From NCBI GenBank assembly GCA_033002965.1, contig JAURVB010013324.1, forward strand, positions 62,001 through 126,000: 64,000 nt of DNA, written 5' to 3'. The DNA is from Piper betle. Its lineage: Eukaryota > Streptophyta > Magnoliopsida > Piperales > Piperaceae. Below the pieces are notes generated by a model. The model ran no database searches. It saw only the letters and a list, made by a program, of their open reading frames with translations, and had not been told where the DNA came from. Shown in pieces: positions 8,480 to 19,653 of the stretch. Position 1 is the stretch's first letter. Each line of letters begins with the position of its first letter. The position numbers and the translations under genes were made by a program.

Positions 8480-9960
8480 TTCCAACAGATCATAAGGAAG
8501 CTGCACTTTATCCCTGCCGGAAACATGCAATGGATAGTGAAATCTGGGCATTATTACACGATCAAACATGGGTTCTGACTGATTTACCTGTTGGCAAGAA
8601 GGTGGTTGGGTGAAAATGGGTTTATACTCTCAAATTCAAGGCTGATGGTACTCTAGGCAGGTACAAGGCTAGACTTGTAGAAAAGGGCTATTCTCAAACA
8701 CCAAGTTTGGACTTCACTGATACTTTCTTTGCTCTGGCTAAACTCAATTCAATTCGGATTCTACTCTCTTTGCCTGTTACTTTCGATTGGCCCTTGTTTC
8801 AACTTGATGTTAAAAATGCCTTCTTACATGGAGACTTACATGAGGATGTGTATATATGAAACAACCTCTTAGTTATGTTGTTGACGGGGAATCTCATATG
8901 GTTTGCAAACTTAATAGATCTATCTATGGATTAAAGCAATCACCTAGGGTTTAGCTATATCATGCTATACTTTGAGTTTGTAAGGTGTATTTCTGATTAC
9001 TCTGTGTTTGTCAAAAAGACTATTAGGGGATGGGTTATTCTTGCAGTCAATGTGGATGATATTGTTATCACTAGGGGTGATGTCAATGGAATACGAGAAA
9101 CAAAGGACTTGTTGCAATCTGGGCTGCAAATCAAAAAGTTGGGACCACTGCAATACTTCCTCGGGATTGAGGTGGCATGACAACATGCAGGTATATTTCT
9201 AAGCCAAAAGAAGTATATCATGGACATGCTTGCCGAAACAGAACTCACACTCGCCAAGTCAGTTGATACTCTGGAAACTGGAATCAAATTGGACCCAATG
9301 GAAGGAAGACTTAAACAATCAAAGCCAATTTCGGAGACTGGTTGGGAAACTCATTTATTTGGCAGCGACTAGACCAGATTTATCCTTTGCAGTAAGTTTG
9401 ATTAGCCAATTTATGCAAAATTCTAAAGTCCCTCACATTATTGCAGCTTTGACAATTTTGAGATACTTGAAGAAAGACCTTGACATACGTCCTGTGTATG
9501 CAAAGTGTGATAAGAATAAAATACTTGAGATTCATGGCTTTGCAAATGCAGATTGGGCAGGCTCAGCATTTGATAGGAGATCAACCTCCGGATATTGAAT
9601 CAGTCTAAGAGGTAATCTTGTGGTATGGAAGAGTAAGAAATAAAATGTAGTAGCCAGGTCAGTGCTGAGGCTAAGTATAAAACCATGGCTAAGGCTAACA
9701 GAGAGATGGTTTGGATGAAGTTGTTGTTAGAGGAACTCGGCTTTTCTATCTTCATACCAATGAAACTGTGGTGTGACAATCAAGGCGATGCATATTAACC
9801 CAGCGTTCAGTGAAAGAACAAAGCATATTAAGATAGACTGACACTTTATAAGAGATAAGGTGAAGGAGGAAATTATCTCTTTAGAACATGTACGGTCTGC
9901 AGATCAGGTAGCTGACATCTTGACGACGGCTCTTACACTCACAAGACATTAATCTTTACA
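8480..9960 (+). pseudogene. copia reverse transcriptase and RNase H, broken
   Basis: Motifs in order: KWVYTLKFKADGTLGRYKAR (about 8615-8675), FQLDVKNAFLHGDLHEDVY (about 8795-8855), SIYGLKQSPR (about 8920-8950), VNVDDIVIT (about 9047-9073, the Tyr of YVDD replaced by Asn), LGPLQYFLGIEV (about 9140-9175), ADWAGSAFDRRSTSGY (about 9550-9597) and WCDNQ (about 9770). Stops and frameshifts separate the pieces, so it is inactive. Confidence 0.88.
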
Positions 9961-10007
9961 GTCCAAGCTATGTCTTCAATCACCCCATCCATAGCCTGAG
10001 GGGGGAG

Positions 10008-10227
10008 TGTTGAGTAAATAACGTGGGTAGTTTACAGTTGGTTATGATGTCATGTGAGTTGTTATTATGTGGTGTGTATCTTATGGTTGTCAAGATGTTC
10101 GCCGGCTGTCCATTAGTGTACTTTCTGTTCTATGTAACAAACACTTACTCAGTTGTAACAACCTATGTCTATATATGAATGAAGTATACGGTGATGAAGG
10201 ATCATCTTTCCCCTATCTATTTCTACA
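10008..10227 (+). repeat. 3' LTR of third copia element
   Basis: Begins TGTTGAGTAAATAACG right after the polypurine tract and ends TTTCTACA. Confidence 0.88.
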
Positions 10228-10354
10228 CTCCTATCCACAAGAAGGTTCTTTTTGCCATAAACGGTTCTGCAATACTGATATGAAAAATACTATAAGCAGT
10301 GAATTACTTTATGTGATATATATGTATTGACTACGTACATCTCCAGATACTTAC

Positions 10355-10437
10355 CAATTCAGCAGCTCTAAGGACTTCCGTGAGAAATTCCAACAACCCG
10401 GAATCAATAGACTTAAAACATCTTTCATCAGTAAACT
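10355..10437 (-). CDS. possible internal exon of an unidentified host gene
   Basis: On the minus strand an open stretch of about 27 codons (FTDERCFKSIDSGLLEFLTE is part) ends at a strong donor GTAAGT (10349-10354). Amino-acid composition is that of a normal helical protein and no transposon motif is seen. The left (acceptor) boundary is uncertain. Together with 4844-4977 it hints at a minus-strand gene with an intron of at least 5 kb filled by transposons. Confidence 0.3.
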
Positions 10438-11131
10438 CGAAATATTAGTGCTCATACAGAGACAAATAATTACTTTCCAGAACGACATCAACTTGGTTAT
10501 AATTCATTAATTCATTATCTTAAACTTTGGAAAAAAATTCACCGTATTAACAATCAAATGATACTCCCTTTTGTTCCAAAAAATAGTCTAATCATCTCTA
10601 CTTAATTTACAATACAACTATCAGTTACAAGTTTTTTCGTTACTTGGATAACTTAATATCAGGTTATTACTTTGTCAAAATAAAGAGATACCAGAACGTG
10701 CCAGTTTTTTGGGTCTCACAGGAGACCCATAAACTAGAATGATCCCAATTGTCTGGGTTGGGAAGACTTTTTATCCTTGCTTGAAATTTTGTCCACCTTA
10801 AGCCGTGCATCCTCTAGCCAAGTTGTGCTTCTCTCACGAAAATGTTTCCATGGCTTGCTCGCCTTCTTCCACCATCAAGCACAGTAGGCCCCTCTATTTT
10901 ACAGTATAAACCATGCCACCGAGCATTTGTTTTCAACCAGTTAAAATCTTTTTTCTTCAAGCATCTGGACTCAAGCCGTTAGCTCCTGATCAGTCTCCTA
11001 CCGAAGCTCAATAGGGACCAAATAAGAAATTTCCAACATACTAGTTAACTATGGCATTACTTATTTCATGTTTTTTGTTTAAAAAATTACAATGGATGAT
11101 AATTAAATGAAATAGTTGGTTGGAGATCATT
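10438..11131. other. intergenic, possible MITE end
   Basis: AT-rich. TACTCCCTTTTGTTCCAAAAAA at 10561 resembles a Stowaway-type terminal sequence, but no matching inverted end was found. The rest is featureless and includes the 3' flank of the PPR gene. Confidence 0.35.
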
Positions 11132-13021
11132 TTATCGCAAAAGGATTACAGGATTGTCCAAAATGGCTTCTAAAAGAAATACTGGTTTGGATAAATCACT
11201 CTCATGTAATGCAGCATGGGCTAAGACATTCCATGTGATAGCATTAGGAAAGAGGCCAGCATTTAACATTACGTGAAGACAATTCACTGCCTCAGCCAAA
11301 CTAGCTTGTTTACAGAAGCCATAAATTATACTCGTACATGTTACTAAGTCAGGGCTACGATGTTCTCCCACCATTTTGTCTCTAAGTTCTACAGCTTTTA
11401 CAATCTGATTTCCTCTGCAATAGGCGTGAATGATAGTATTGAGAGTGACTAAATCAAAAGCGATTCCACTCACCACCATCTTCCCTAGATGCAATAAGCC
11501 TACCGAGATCATATTGGCCTGACAAAAACCATGTATGATAGTATTGTATGTTACTAAGTTTGGCTGAATCCCCAAGGCAAGCATCTCGTTCACAAGCTTA
11601 GTAGCCACTGCAAAGTTTCTCTGCTTGAGGAGGCCATACAACACTTCATTATAAGTACCCACATTTGGCAAGCATCCTTGCTTCTTCATTTCACCAAGAA
11701 GGTTTACAGCACAATCAATCTTTTCATTCTCAGATAGCCCCCTGATGTAGGCATTAAAGGTTACAACATTTGGAGGGCACTTCTCCAAAAACATTCTCTG
11801 CAAAAGAGACTTGGCTTCATCCAACATCGACTTCTTACAGAGCAGATCAATCATAGAAGTATAAACAATAACATTAGGGTGACAACCACTATTGATCATC
11901 TTGTTCCAGATCAACACGGCACCTTTTAAGTCCCTGGCTTTTGAGAATCCATCCAAGAGAGTTCCATATGTTGTCTCATTAGGAAGGCTACCACTACTCT
12001 CCATCAGCCCAAAAACCGACAAAGCTTCACTGACATGCCCACTCAAGCATAAACCTCGTATAAGGGAGTTATATACAGCAGAGGTTGGGGTGAACCCCAA
12101 CTTCACCATCTCTTCCCATAGCTCAAATGCTCCAAAGATATTCTGGTGGAGGAAAAAACCTTTAAGAAGAGATGAAAACGTATAGGCATTAGGTTCCAAT
12201 CCATTTTTGAACATTTGAGCTAGAAGGCCCAAAGAAGTGCTCAGTTCACCTGACACACAAAGAGCATTTATAATTGCTGTATAAGTAATAACATTAGGCT
12301 GCGCTCCTCTATCAACCATCTCCTCTTTCAAGCGCATGGCCTCTTGGAATCTACGTTCTCGACAAAAACTATTTATCAAAGAATTGTACGCAGGAACAAT
12401 AGGTGGTAGTATTGCTCGGGCAAGATTTCTCGCCTCCTCTAACTCACCAATTTGGCACATTGCAGAGATTATTGTAGTGAAACTAACCTCGTCGGGAACG
12501 CAGCCTTTACACTCCATCTCCTTGAGCAACTTCCTAGCTGCATCAACCCGTTTGTTCTTGCATAGCACTTTCAGCAGAATGTTGTAAGTGAAAACATTGG
12601 GCTCTAATCCATCCTTCTTCATATTAGTGTAGAGAGGACTGATCATCTGGAACCTATTCTCATTCAGCAGCATATCCAAGATGTGATTGTAAATCTTGAC
12701 ACTCGGCTTACACCCAAAATCCTGCATGTGATAGAAGGTCTTGAGAGCCTGCTCAACCAACCCTGCTTCCCTGTACGACCCAATTGCACTCACAAACACG
12801 TCTTCCGAACAATCCGTCCCGTTTAATTTCATCTGTTGTAGTATGTAGGGGATAGTCTCCACCTCCTTCGCCATCCCAAGCTTCTCAATCATGGTCTTAT
12901 AAGTAAGAGGCGTATGTCTGAATGCTTTGGAATGGGATACCGACGTGAAGTAGGCCAAAGCAACGGCAGTGTCGGCCTCGTGCCTCAACCTGTTCACAAC
13001 ATCAGACTCCCGGATCAGCAC
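11132..13021 (-). CDS. P-class pentatricopeptide repeat protein
   Basis: The uninterrupted frame of about 629 codons ends at TAA (11132-11134) and consists of about 15 tandem 35-residue PPR motifs (for example NVFTYNILLKVLCKNKRVDA, NVITYTAIINALCVSGELST, NLVTYNTIIHGFCQANM). PPR proteins are helical-repeat RNA-binding proteins that process organellar transcripts. Order and wording fit the Arabidopsis At3g48810 type, recalled from knowledge and not searched. No E, DYW or SMR domain is seen, so it is P-class. The start is unresolved: the frame is open from 13132, its only upstream start-like codon is GTG at 13021, and the first in-frame ATG is codon 44. Homologues carry an N-terminal targeting segment, so an upstream exon or an N-terminal lesion is likely. 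A TTTCAG acceptor-like site lies near 13107-13112. Confidence 0.93.
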   Translation of the reverse strand: MLIRESDVVNRLRHEADTAVALAYFTSVSHSKAFRHTPLTYKTMIEKLGMAKEVETIPYILQQMKLNGTDCSEDVFVSAIGSYREAGLVEQALKTFYHMQDFGCKPSVKIYNHILDMLLNENRFQMISPLYTNMKKDGLEPNVFTYNILLKVLCKNKRVDAARKLLKEMECKGCVPDEVSFTTIISAMCQIGELEEARNLARAILPPIVPAYNSLINSFCRERRFQEAMRLKEEMVDRGAQPNVITYTAIINALCVSGELSTSLGLLAQMFKNGLEPNAYTFSSLLKGFFLHQNIFGAFELWEEMVKLGFTPTSAVYNSLIRGLCLSGHVSEALSVFGLMESSGSLPNETTYGTLLDGFSKARDLKGAVLIWNKMINSGCHPNVIVYTSMIDLLCKKSMLDEAKSLLQRMFLEKCPPNVVTFNAYIRGLSENEKIDCAVNLLGEMKKQGCLPNVGTYNEVLYGLLKQRNFAVATKLVNEMLALGIQPNLVTYNTIIHGFCQANMISVGLLHLGKMVVSGIAFDLVTLNTIIHAYCRGNQIVKAVELRDKMVGEHRSPDLVTCTSIIYGFCKQASLAEAVNCLHVMLNAGLFPNAITWNVLAHAALHESDLSKPVFLLEAILDNPVILLR

Positions 13022-13135
13022 TTGTTGCTGTCGACGCCTTCCGTTCTCATGATCTGGGCAGGCAGCCGTTGTCCAAATAATAGTTCTGGATGGCTTCCGG
13101 GCGGCTCTGAAATAGCAGTGAACAGCCCTCTTTCA

Positions 13136-13956
13136 GATACATATCATGTGTATTTGTGCGATGATAAGCACTCAAAACCAACCAACCAAGTCGAAACGTC
13201 ACGTCGGAAGCATTTCAACAAACAGCTGGTGGACGCACCTGTCAAGTAAACGCGCCCCAAACCACATATAAAGATGAAAATACGGCAGAGAACAAAAACA
13301 ACCAACAAACAATCAAATGGTCTCCCTGCGTCCCGATGCAACCGTCGACCGCAAGCGCAAGCGCAAGCGGGTCGAAATTTCTCCGCCGTTGTCGGAGACC
13401 ACGACGCTGCCGACGAACGATCTCGGGGTCCCACTTGGACTTGGGGCAACTAAGAGGGCCAACTCTATTGAATTAAAGTTGACTTGGGCCGGGCTGACTC
13501 GCTTATACCGCTTTACTGTTTGCCTTCTTTAAAACTTTTAAAAATCCAATTTTTTAAAAAATCTACAGATATTTCAACCAAATTAATAGAAAAAATCATA
13601 AAAAATTTAATATACAATGTAATACTTTATTTATGACTTTAAAATCCAATTAAGCCCAGTTGGACTTGATTGAACCAAACATACTCCTTATTGAATAAAC
13701 ATTTGAGATAATATCTTCGTACAGTATTTAAAACTTTAAAAATATATATCAAGTTTACCCCAACTTTAACCAGGTTTGTCAAACCGTATCCGACCGACTA
13801 ATTTGAAAGCCCAAGGTTGGTCCTACCATTTTGGACCATGGCCGTGATAAAGTGCAATTGATTTATTGTTCGGGGTAGATTTTGTTCGTTCGCTGTTACA
13901 TTAAGGTTTAATGGAGACCAATGCGTTTTTGCTACACAAATAAATCATACAAGTTA

Positions 13957-13997
<41 letters not shown>

Positions 13998-15043
13998 AGT
14001 CATGAGTGAAAAAGCACAAAAAAATTTTACTTGGTTTTATAAGACCCAATTTGACTCCACAAGTAAATACACAATAACTTTGTAACTATAAATTCACGTT
14101 GTTCTCATAATTGAAACAAATAGTGAAATTTTTTGACCAACTTTGAATTACTTTGCCTTTGATAATTTTTTACTCCAAAAACCTAGTTTGGCCTTTTCTA
14201 GTCTTCAAAAATTGAAAACAACTATAACTCTATCCATGTGTCCTAAATATCAAAAAAAGGGTAGGAAGCTAAGTTTATGTAGATTTGAGGTGAGAATAGC
14301 AATTAAAAAGTTAATTTTAATTTGGTGGCACATGCAAATTTTGAAAATTTTAGCATACACAGGATATTAGGTGACACACAATATGCCGAGTTTTCTTAGA
14401 TGCGGGTGTGTTGTATTAATGTAATGCATCGCACCAGTGCATTCGTCATACAAGTAATTAAGTGACAAGTGAGATCGTTTATATGGAAATTTGATGTTTT
14501 CATGCTATTGTTGATAATAAGATTTATTATACTCTGCAAGCTAATATAGGGAGTGCACAAAACTGTAAAGATGAACTACCATGAATGTAGTTTAGTTTAT
14601 TCAAAGAGAGTGAGGACATGAAACTAGTGCAACTAATTTAATTCAGAAAACAATACAATGCATAGAAATATAAAAACAACAGGCAAAGTTAACAAAGATT
14701 CTCGTACTTAATAAAAAGAGACCTGAAATGCATAATTTTACTTAGTTAATAGGTAATATAGCTTGTGATATTTATCAAATTACATAAGATTGGAGTTGAT
14801 AGACAATGTAACAAATTTAATTGTAAAAGGTTGTCGCTTTGTATCTATCGCCATAGCCTCTTTCCACATGTTTGTGCAAACAAGACAAGATTAGTGTATT
14901 ACGAACAAATCCCCTATATGGGTATACATAACTATAATGAATTCTTACGAGAAGAAACGTAAACTATTTTATTCAAAGATATCATCAATTTACTTATGCC
15001 TACTAGTCGATCAAATTTCTTTACTAATGCAAGAGTTAGCTAG
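13136..15043. other. intergenic, AT-rich
   Basis: Holds no gene I can support. It includes the presumed PPR promoter or upstream exon and an (AAT)n microsatellite (about 13957-13995). Open frames here are short and lack motifs. Confidence 0.6.
13957..13995 (+). repeat. (AAT)n microsatellite
   Basis: About 13 uninterrupted trinucleotide units. Confidence 0.9.
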
Positions 15044-18000
15044 TTATCACTCCGATTTTGGTTTGCCTAAGAACCGAATTAGAAATGATATGTTCAAGTC
15101 AAGTCATGTCTAAAACTGTTAATTTGTAAGACTCGATCAATAATATAGATTGAAGCAACCCTTTTGGCATCTCAAGAATGGAAAACATTATTAAATAAGC
15201 GTGAAAACTCATCAAATATAAATAAAAGTATGAACGAAAATAACTACATTGACGTGTGTGTAACATTTATTTGTCCATCCACCAAAGTCAACTCATGAAC
15301 ACAAGACCTACATATATAAAATGAAAAACGTTAGTAACGAATGTCACTCATGTAGAAAATAATTAAATATCAAATTGGCAAACGAGAGATGACTCTCATT
15401 TAAAAATAAGCTATTATATACTTTCATTGAACTCTCCATAAAGGCATCTATTGAAGAGCCACCAGGCTACAGACCCAGTAACATCCTAAGCTGCTGGTAT
15501 GATGATGCCTCTCTCTGCATTTTTTTATTTTATTTGTATCCCTTGGGACTACCAGTATATCAGAAGCCTTCTCCTTCCCTCCAAATATCTCCTGGCCTTG
15601 AGCACGAAGTCCGAGTACTTAAAGGTAGCCACCTTCAGTACCCCTTGAACCACATGTCCGAACGTGCACTTTACTAAATAGTACTTGTAAACCTCCACGT
15701 TTATCCGAGTGTAAGGAACTCAAAATGCGGAGTTGTCATGATCCCTCGGAATGAAACAACCCTCTCAGTAATCTAGAACCCGTTGTGACTAACATGTGCA
15801 CCTGATCATGGTATGTGCAAGTCAGTTTCACCATCTCTTGTTTCATTGAAAACTATAAAAAAATTATATATTAATCTAGGGAAGGGGTTTATATAATAAG
15901 CCTGAAAGCAACTTGCAGTGGATCTAAATTTGAAAACAACTCCAGGGATCTCATCCTCGAGAATTATTAATCTCAGAAGAAAAATACGTCTAGATGGCCC
16001 GTGCTAAGTGGAGACTGATAAAATAGTCACTTAACACGTCCTACAATCTAAAATCAAACTCACAATAAACTATAACGATAAAGATGAGAAGAGTCCTAAC
16101 AGACCTCTGGCCCAACCTCCAAGTGCATCAGCACATCTATAGCGAGCTCAGACTCTAGGACCTACATCGAAACTCGCTCCTAAGTAAAATATTGACATCT
16201 CTATATGATACATTTTTGCGGTGTGTGCTCACATCATCAATACAATATAATAAAGAAAACAGTGTTAAACAAACCTACAAATAAACATCCATCATGCAAA
16301 TCGAGACATAATACAAAAAATGACTACTAAGCAAATAATAAATAAATAAACTCACTCATGGATAAATAGATAAATAATAAATACATGAAAATAAATAATA
16401 CTCTTATCATAAAATAATAATATAAATATACTATATAAATATATGGCTAACATGAGTAAATATCAACATATACTTGTGTTAGTAAAAATATAAGTAAATA
16501 AATAAATAAACAACTATTAATTCGATAAATAGATAAATAAACAAATAGTTAATAATGATTAACCATAAATAATAATAATATTGCTATCTAATACTGAAAT
16601 TGTAAAACCCACGATTCGAGTCAGGGTTTTATATTTAGAACCGGTCGGTTCGACCGTTATTTTCGAGTCGAGTCAGTTTCAGAACACGTGTACTGAGCCG
16701 ACGCCGGTCTCGTGTATGAGCCATGAGGGTCATGTGTACCCAAGTATATGATGATAACGTCATGAACACAGCAGAAAAGAATGAGTTATCAGAATATATG
16801 AGAGTATGCAGTTCATTTTTTTATTATGATATATAATGGATCGTAGAATTAGTTTTGGGCCGTTACCCGCGTTAGGACGCGTTACGGGCATTTTGGGTGG
16901 GTTGATAGTTCTAGAGCATATCATTATGATTTTTTGGTGTTGTTTGATTTTACGGGATTTTTCCCGATTTTTATGAATTTTTTTAGGATTTAATACGACT
17001 TAGTTATTATACTTGACTCGAGCCGGAGACGAGTCAAGTCTTAATTACAAGATTGCCACCCAACCATTTCTTCTCCACCCCCGACCTTTTCTCCCCCACG
17101 CCCAAACCCTAGCCGCCGCGCCGCCCCTGTTCGCGCGCCACCGCCGCCACGGCCGACGCCGCCTGGCCGCCGATCGACGCCGCCCAGCCCGGCCACGGCG
17201 TCGCCCTGCCGCCCTGACCAGGCCCGGCCACGAGCTGGCCGCCACAACGCGAGGAATCGCCGCGGTGACGCAGCGCTTGCGTCGCCGATCGCGCCGCCGC
17301 CGACCGTCGCCACCACGATCAGGTGGTCGGCTCGACGTCCTTGACCCTCCAGCTACCTTCCCCGACCGGAGCAGAGGCCATCGCCGCCCTGGCCGGCCGG
17401 ATCTAGCCACCCATCGCCGCCGGCTCTGTTTATGCATTTTCCGGCGAGCCGCCACCTCCGTTGGCCGCGTCGACCTCGTAGATGAGTCGGGCTCGCCGAG
17501 CCGGTTCCGAGGGTACCCAACACGACCACTTTCCGGCCAGTAGACGCCGCCGGCGATTGTCGCCGGAAAACCACCAGAAGCCGTCGGAAAACCGCCAGCA
17601 GCTGCCGGAAAACCGCCGGAAAATCGGAATTTCTGGAATTCACCAGATCTTCCGCAGGGCTCACCCAGTCGAGCCCGATCGAGCTTCGGACGCCGACGAG
17701 CGCCAAATTTGAGTTCCGAGACACGCGACGGAACCTTAACCGTCGCCGATTGTCGACAACGTGAGGTATAATTACCTCCGATTGATTTATTTAAAATTGA
17801 TTATTGTTAGCACGGCATGCTAGGACTAATTATTGATGTGATTAATGCTTAATTACGAATGAAGTGATAAGAGACATAACTTGATGAATAGTGCTTGAAT
17901 GTAAGTGATCTAATGAAGTAGATCAGGTCAGAGCATGATAAGTGACCACGACATAAGTTACAGACACATAATAAAATTAGTATGAATAGGATGAGCTAGG

Positions 18001-18408
18001 ATTAATTAATTTTTATGATTTTCTGATTGTTATGTTGATGGATGCTTGCATTGTGATTGTGATGTTATTGAGTTTGATGCATCATTTAGTTAGCGGGCGT
18101 TAGTATTTAGTTTTGATGTGTAGGTACGGAGTAGGAGCTCGCCGCCTAGGCGCGATGACACGCTTGGAGCTTCTACCAGGTCCGTTTAGGACTCGTCTGT
18201 TTTACTCTTTTCTATTGTATGTTTATTTTAATGCCTACAGGACGGGTTAAGTGGCGCTTTATCGGATCCCACTTAACTCGGGCCATTTAATCGAATAGTT
18301 TTCCGGATTAATAACCCCTCGAGGATGAGATCCCTCGAGGTTGATTTCGAAAACAAGATCCACCAAAAGTTGCCTTCGGGCCTATTATATAACTCCCTAC
18401 CCAAGCCT

Positions 18409-18440
18409 ATATATATATATAGTTTTCGCATTTCTGTGAG
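18409..18440 (+). promoter_or_regulatory. LTR TATA region (family A)
   Basis: CCTATATATATATATAG at about 18405-18422 sits at two-thirds of the LTR. Equivalent TATA-like sequences lie at 53176-53190 (TATAAATATAAA) and, reversed, near 15848-15875. Transcription would start near 18440, making the remaining 1.1 kb the R-U5 leader. Inferred from position only. Confidence 0.45.
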
Positions 18441-19242
18441 ACGAGAGATGGAGAAATCGACTGCACGTACCATGCAGAGGATGCCGTGACAGTCAAAGCG
18501 GGCTCTGGATTAGTGCCAGCGGACTGTTCCATTCCCGAGGGATCCTGACAACTCCGCGTTTGAGTTCCTCACACCCAGAGAACGTGGAGGTTTACGGGTA
18601 CTGTTTAGTACAGCGCATGTCCGGACTTGTGGTTCAAAGGGTACTAAAGGCGACTGCCTGAGAGTACTCGGCCTTCGTGCTCAAGGCCAGGAGAAATATG
18701 GAGGTAAGGAGAGGGCTTAGGATAAAGTTTCACGAGAAGTACTGAAAAGAAGTGCCGAGAGCGGCACAGTACCAGCAGCAGATCAGTAAGTTTGGGATGC
18801 TACCGGGTCTGCAGCCCAGTGGCTCCTCAGTAGTGCCCTTCAGAGTGTTCACGTGGAGTATATGATGTTTTCTTTCATATGAGAGTTTGCTCTCATAGCC
18901 AGCTTGTTATAGTTATTTTATTTTCCGGACCAGTAACACTTGTTACTGACGTGTTTTATACTATATGTAGGTAATAATCACGAGTTGGAGGAGCCAGCTT
19001 GGACGGAGGAGCAATGAGGTCTTGTACACACACACATGTTAGATTTCTGAATGTTTAATATTGTGTTGTTATGTTATTATATTGTGAATGACATGTTCAA
19101 ATGCATGAGACATGATAGAATGTGAACATGATCAGAGATGCGCAGCGGAAGCGTGGTGGTTTGAAACCCCAGCTTCAGAATGAATTCATAAGATGTTAGA
19201 TTTTGTGTGAATGAAATCATGGATGTGTATGTGTGCTATGTG

Positions 19243-19246
<4 letters not shown>

Positions 19247-19280
<34 letters not shown>
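19247..19280 (+). repeat. (TA)n microsatellite
   Basis: Simple TA tract near the 3' end of the solo LTR. Confidence 0.9.
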
Positions 19281-19283
<3 letters not shown>

Positions 19284-19653
19284 TTGACAGGGTGGGCCCA
19301 TAATTGCACTTTTAGGGGAGACCCTATCTGTTTTATTTCAGAATTTTTATCGTAATTGTAATGATGTGAAAATTGGTTGCATGTCATCCATGTAGTATCC
19401 TGTTAGGGTTTTATGCATTCATACATACATATAGCAAGTCGGATCTTCATCTTAAGACGCCGAGATTGGATCCGCATGAGTTAGGTTCGGGTTAGCCGAC
19501 CTAACCGGGGCCTGTAACATGCCGGTTTGGTTCACGAGTGTGAACCGGATTTGGGGTGTTATAGAAATACAAAATTAATACAAATGAAATAAAAACATAC
19601 ACATGAATAAACAAATAGATAAATAAATATATAAAAACTTTAGTAAACATTAT

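Larger units (their letters stand above)
8237..10227 (+). mobile_element. third copia element, internally deleted
   Basis: LTRs at 8237-8466 and 10008-10227 (both TGTTGAG..., the right one ending TTTCTACA) are about 220-230 bp. A degenerate primer site (TGGTATAGTAG, 8467) follows the left LTR and a polypurine tract (GAGGGGGGAG, 9998-10007) precedes the right LTR. Only 1.5 kb lies between them, holding reverse transcriptase and RNase H remnants, so gag, protease and integrase are deleted. Flanks CTGCT (8232-8236) and CTCCT (10228-10232) are a likely 4/5 target duplication. Confidence 0.9.
16601..19563 (+). mobile_element. solo LTR (family A, 2963 bp), nested
   Basis: Begins TGTAAAACCC (16601), ends GGTGTTATA (19563) and is flanked by the exact 5-bp duplication GAAAT (16596-16600 and 19564-19568). 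It lies in the opposite orientation to the host LTR and is an LTR of the same family, alignable to the reverse complement of its host and to 50941-54338. No internal domain remains, so an LTR-LTR recombination removed the rest. It is the youngest-looking copy: GC-rich block (17040-17640) and motif spacing well kept. It ends in TA where CA is usual. Confidence 0.92.

Noticed and set aside
10561..10600. Stowaway MITE
   Set aside because: Only one end-like sequence; no inverted partner or TA duplication found.
11892..12587. Plus-strand frames of 97 and 83 codons
   Set aside because: Antisense of the PPR repeats.
13144..13449. 101-codon minus-strand frame upstream of the PPR gene as its missing N-terminus
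   Set aside because: Different frame, no clear donor, composition unlike a targeting peptide; it remains only a possible leader.
17013..17543. 176-codon Arg/Pro-rich frame
   Set aside because: Lies in the GC-rich block of the solo LTR; low complexity, present in several frames on both strands, no homologous frame in the related LTRs.
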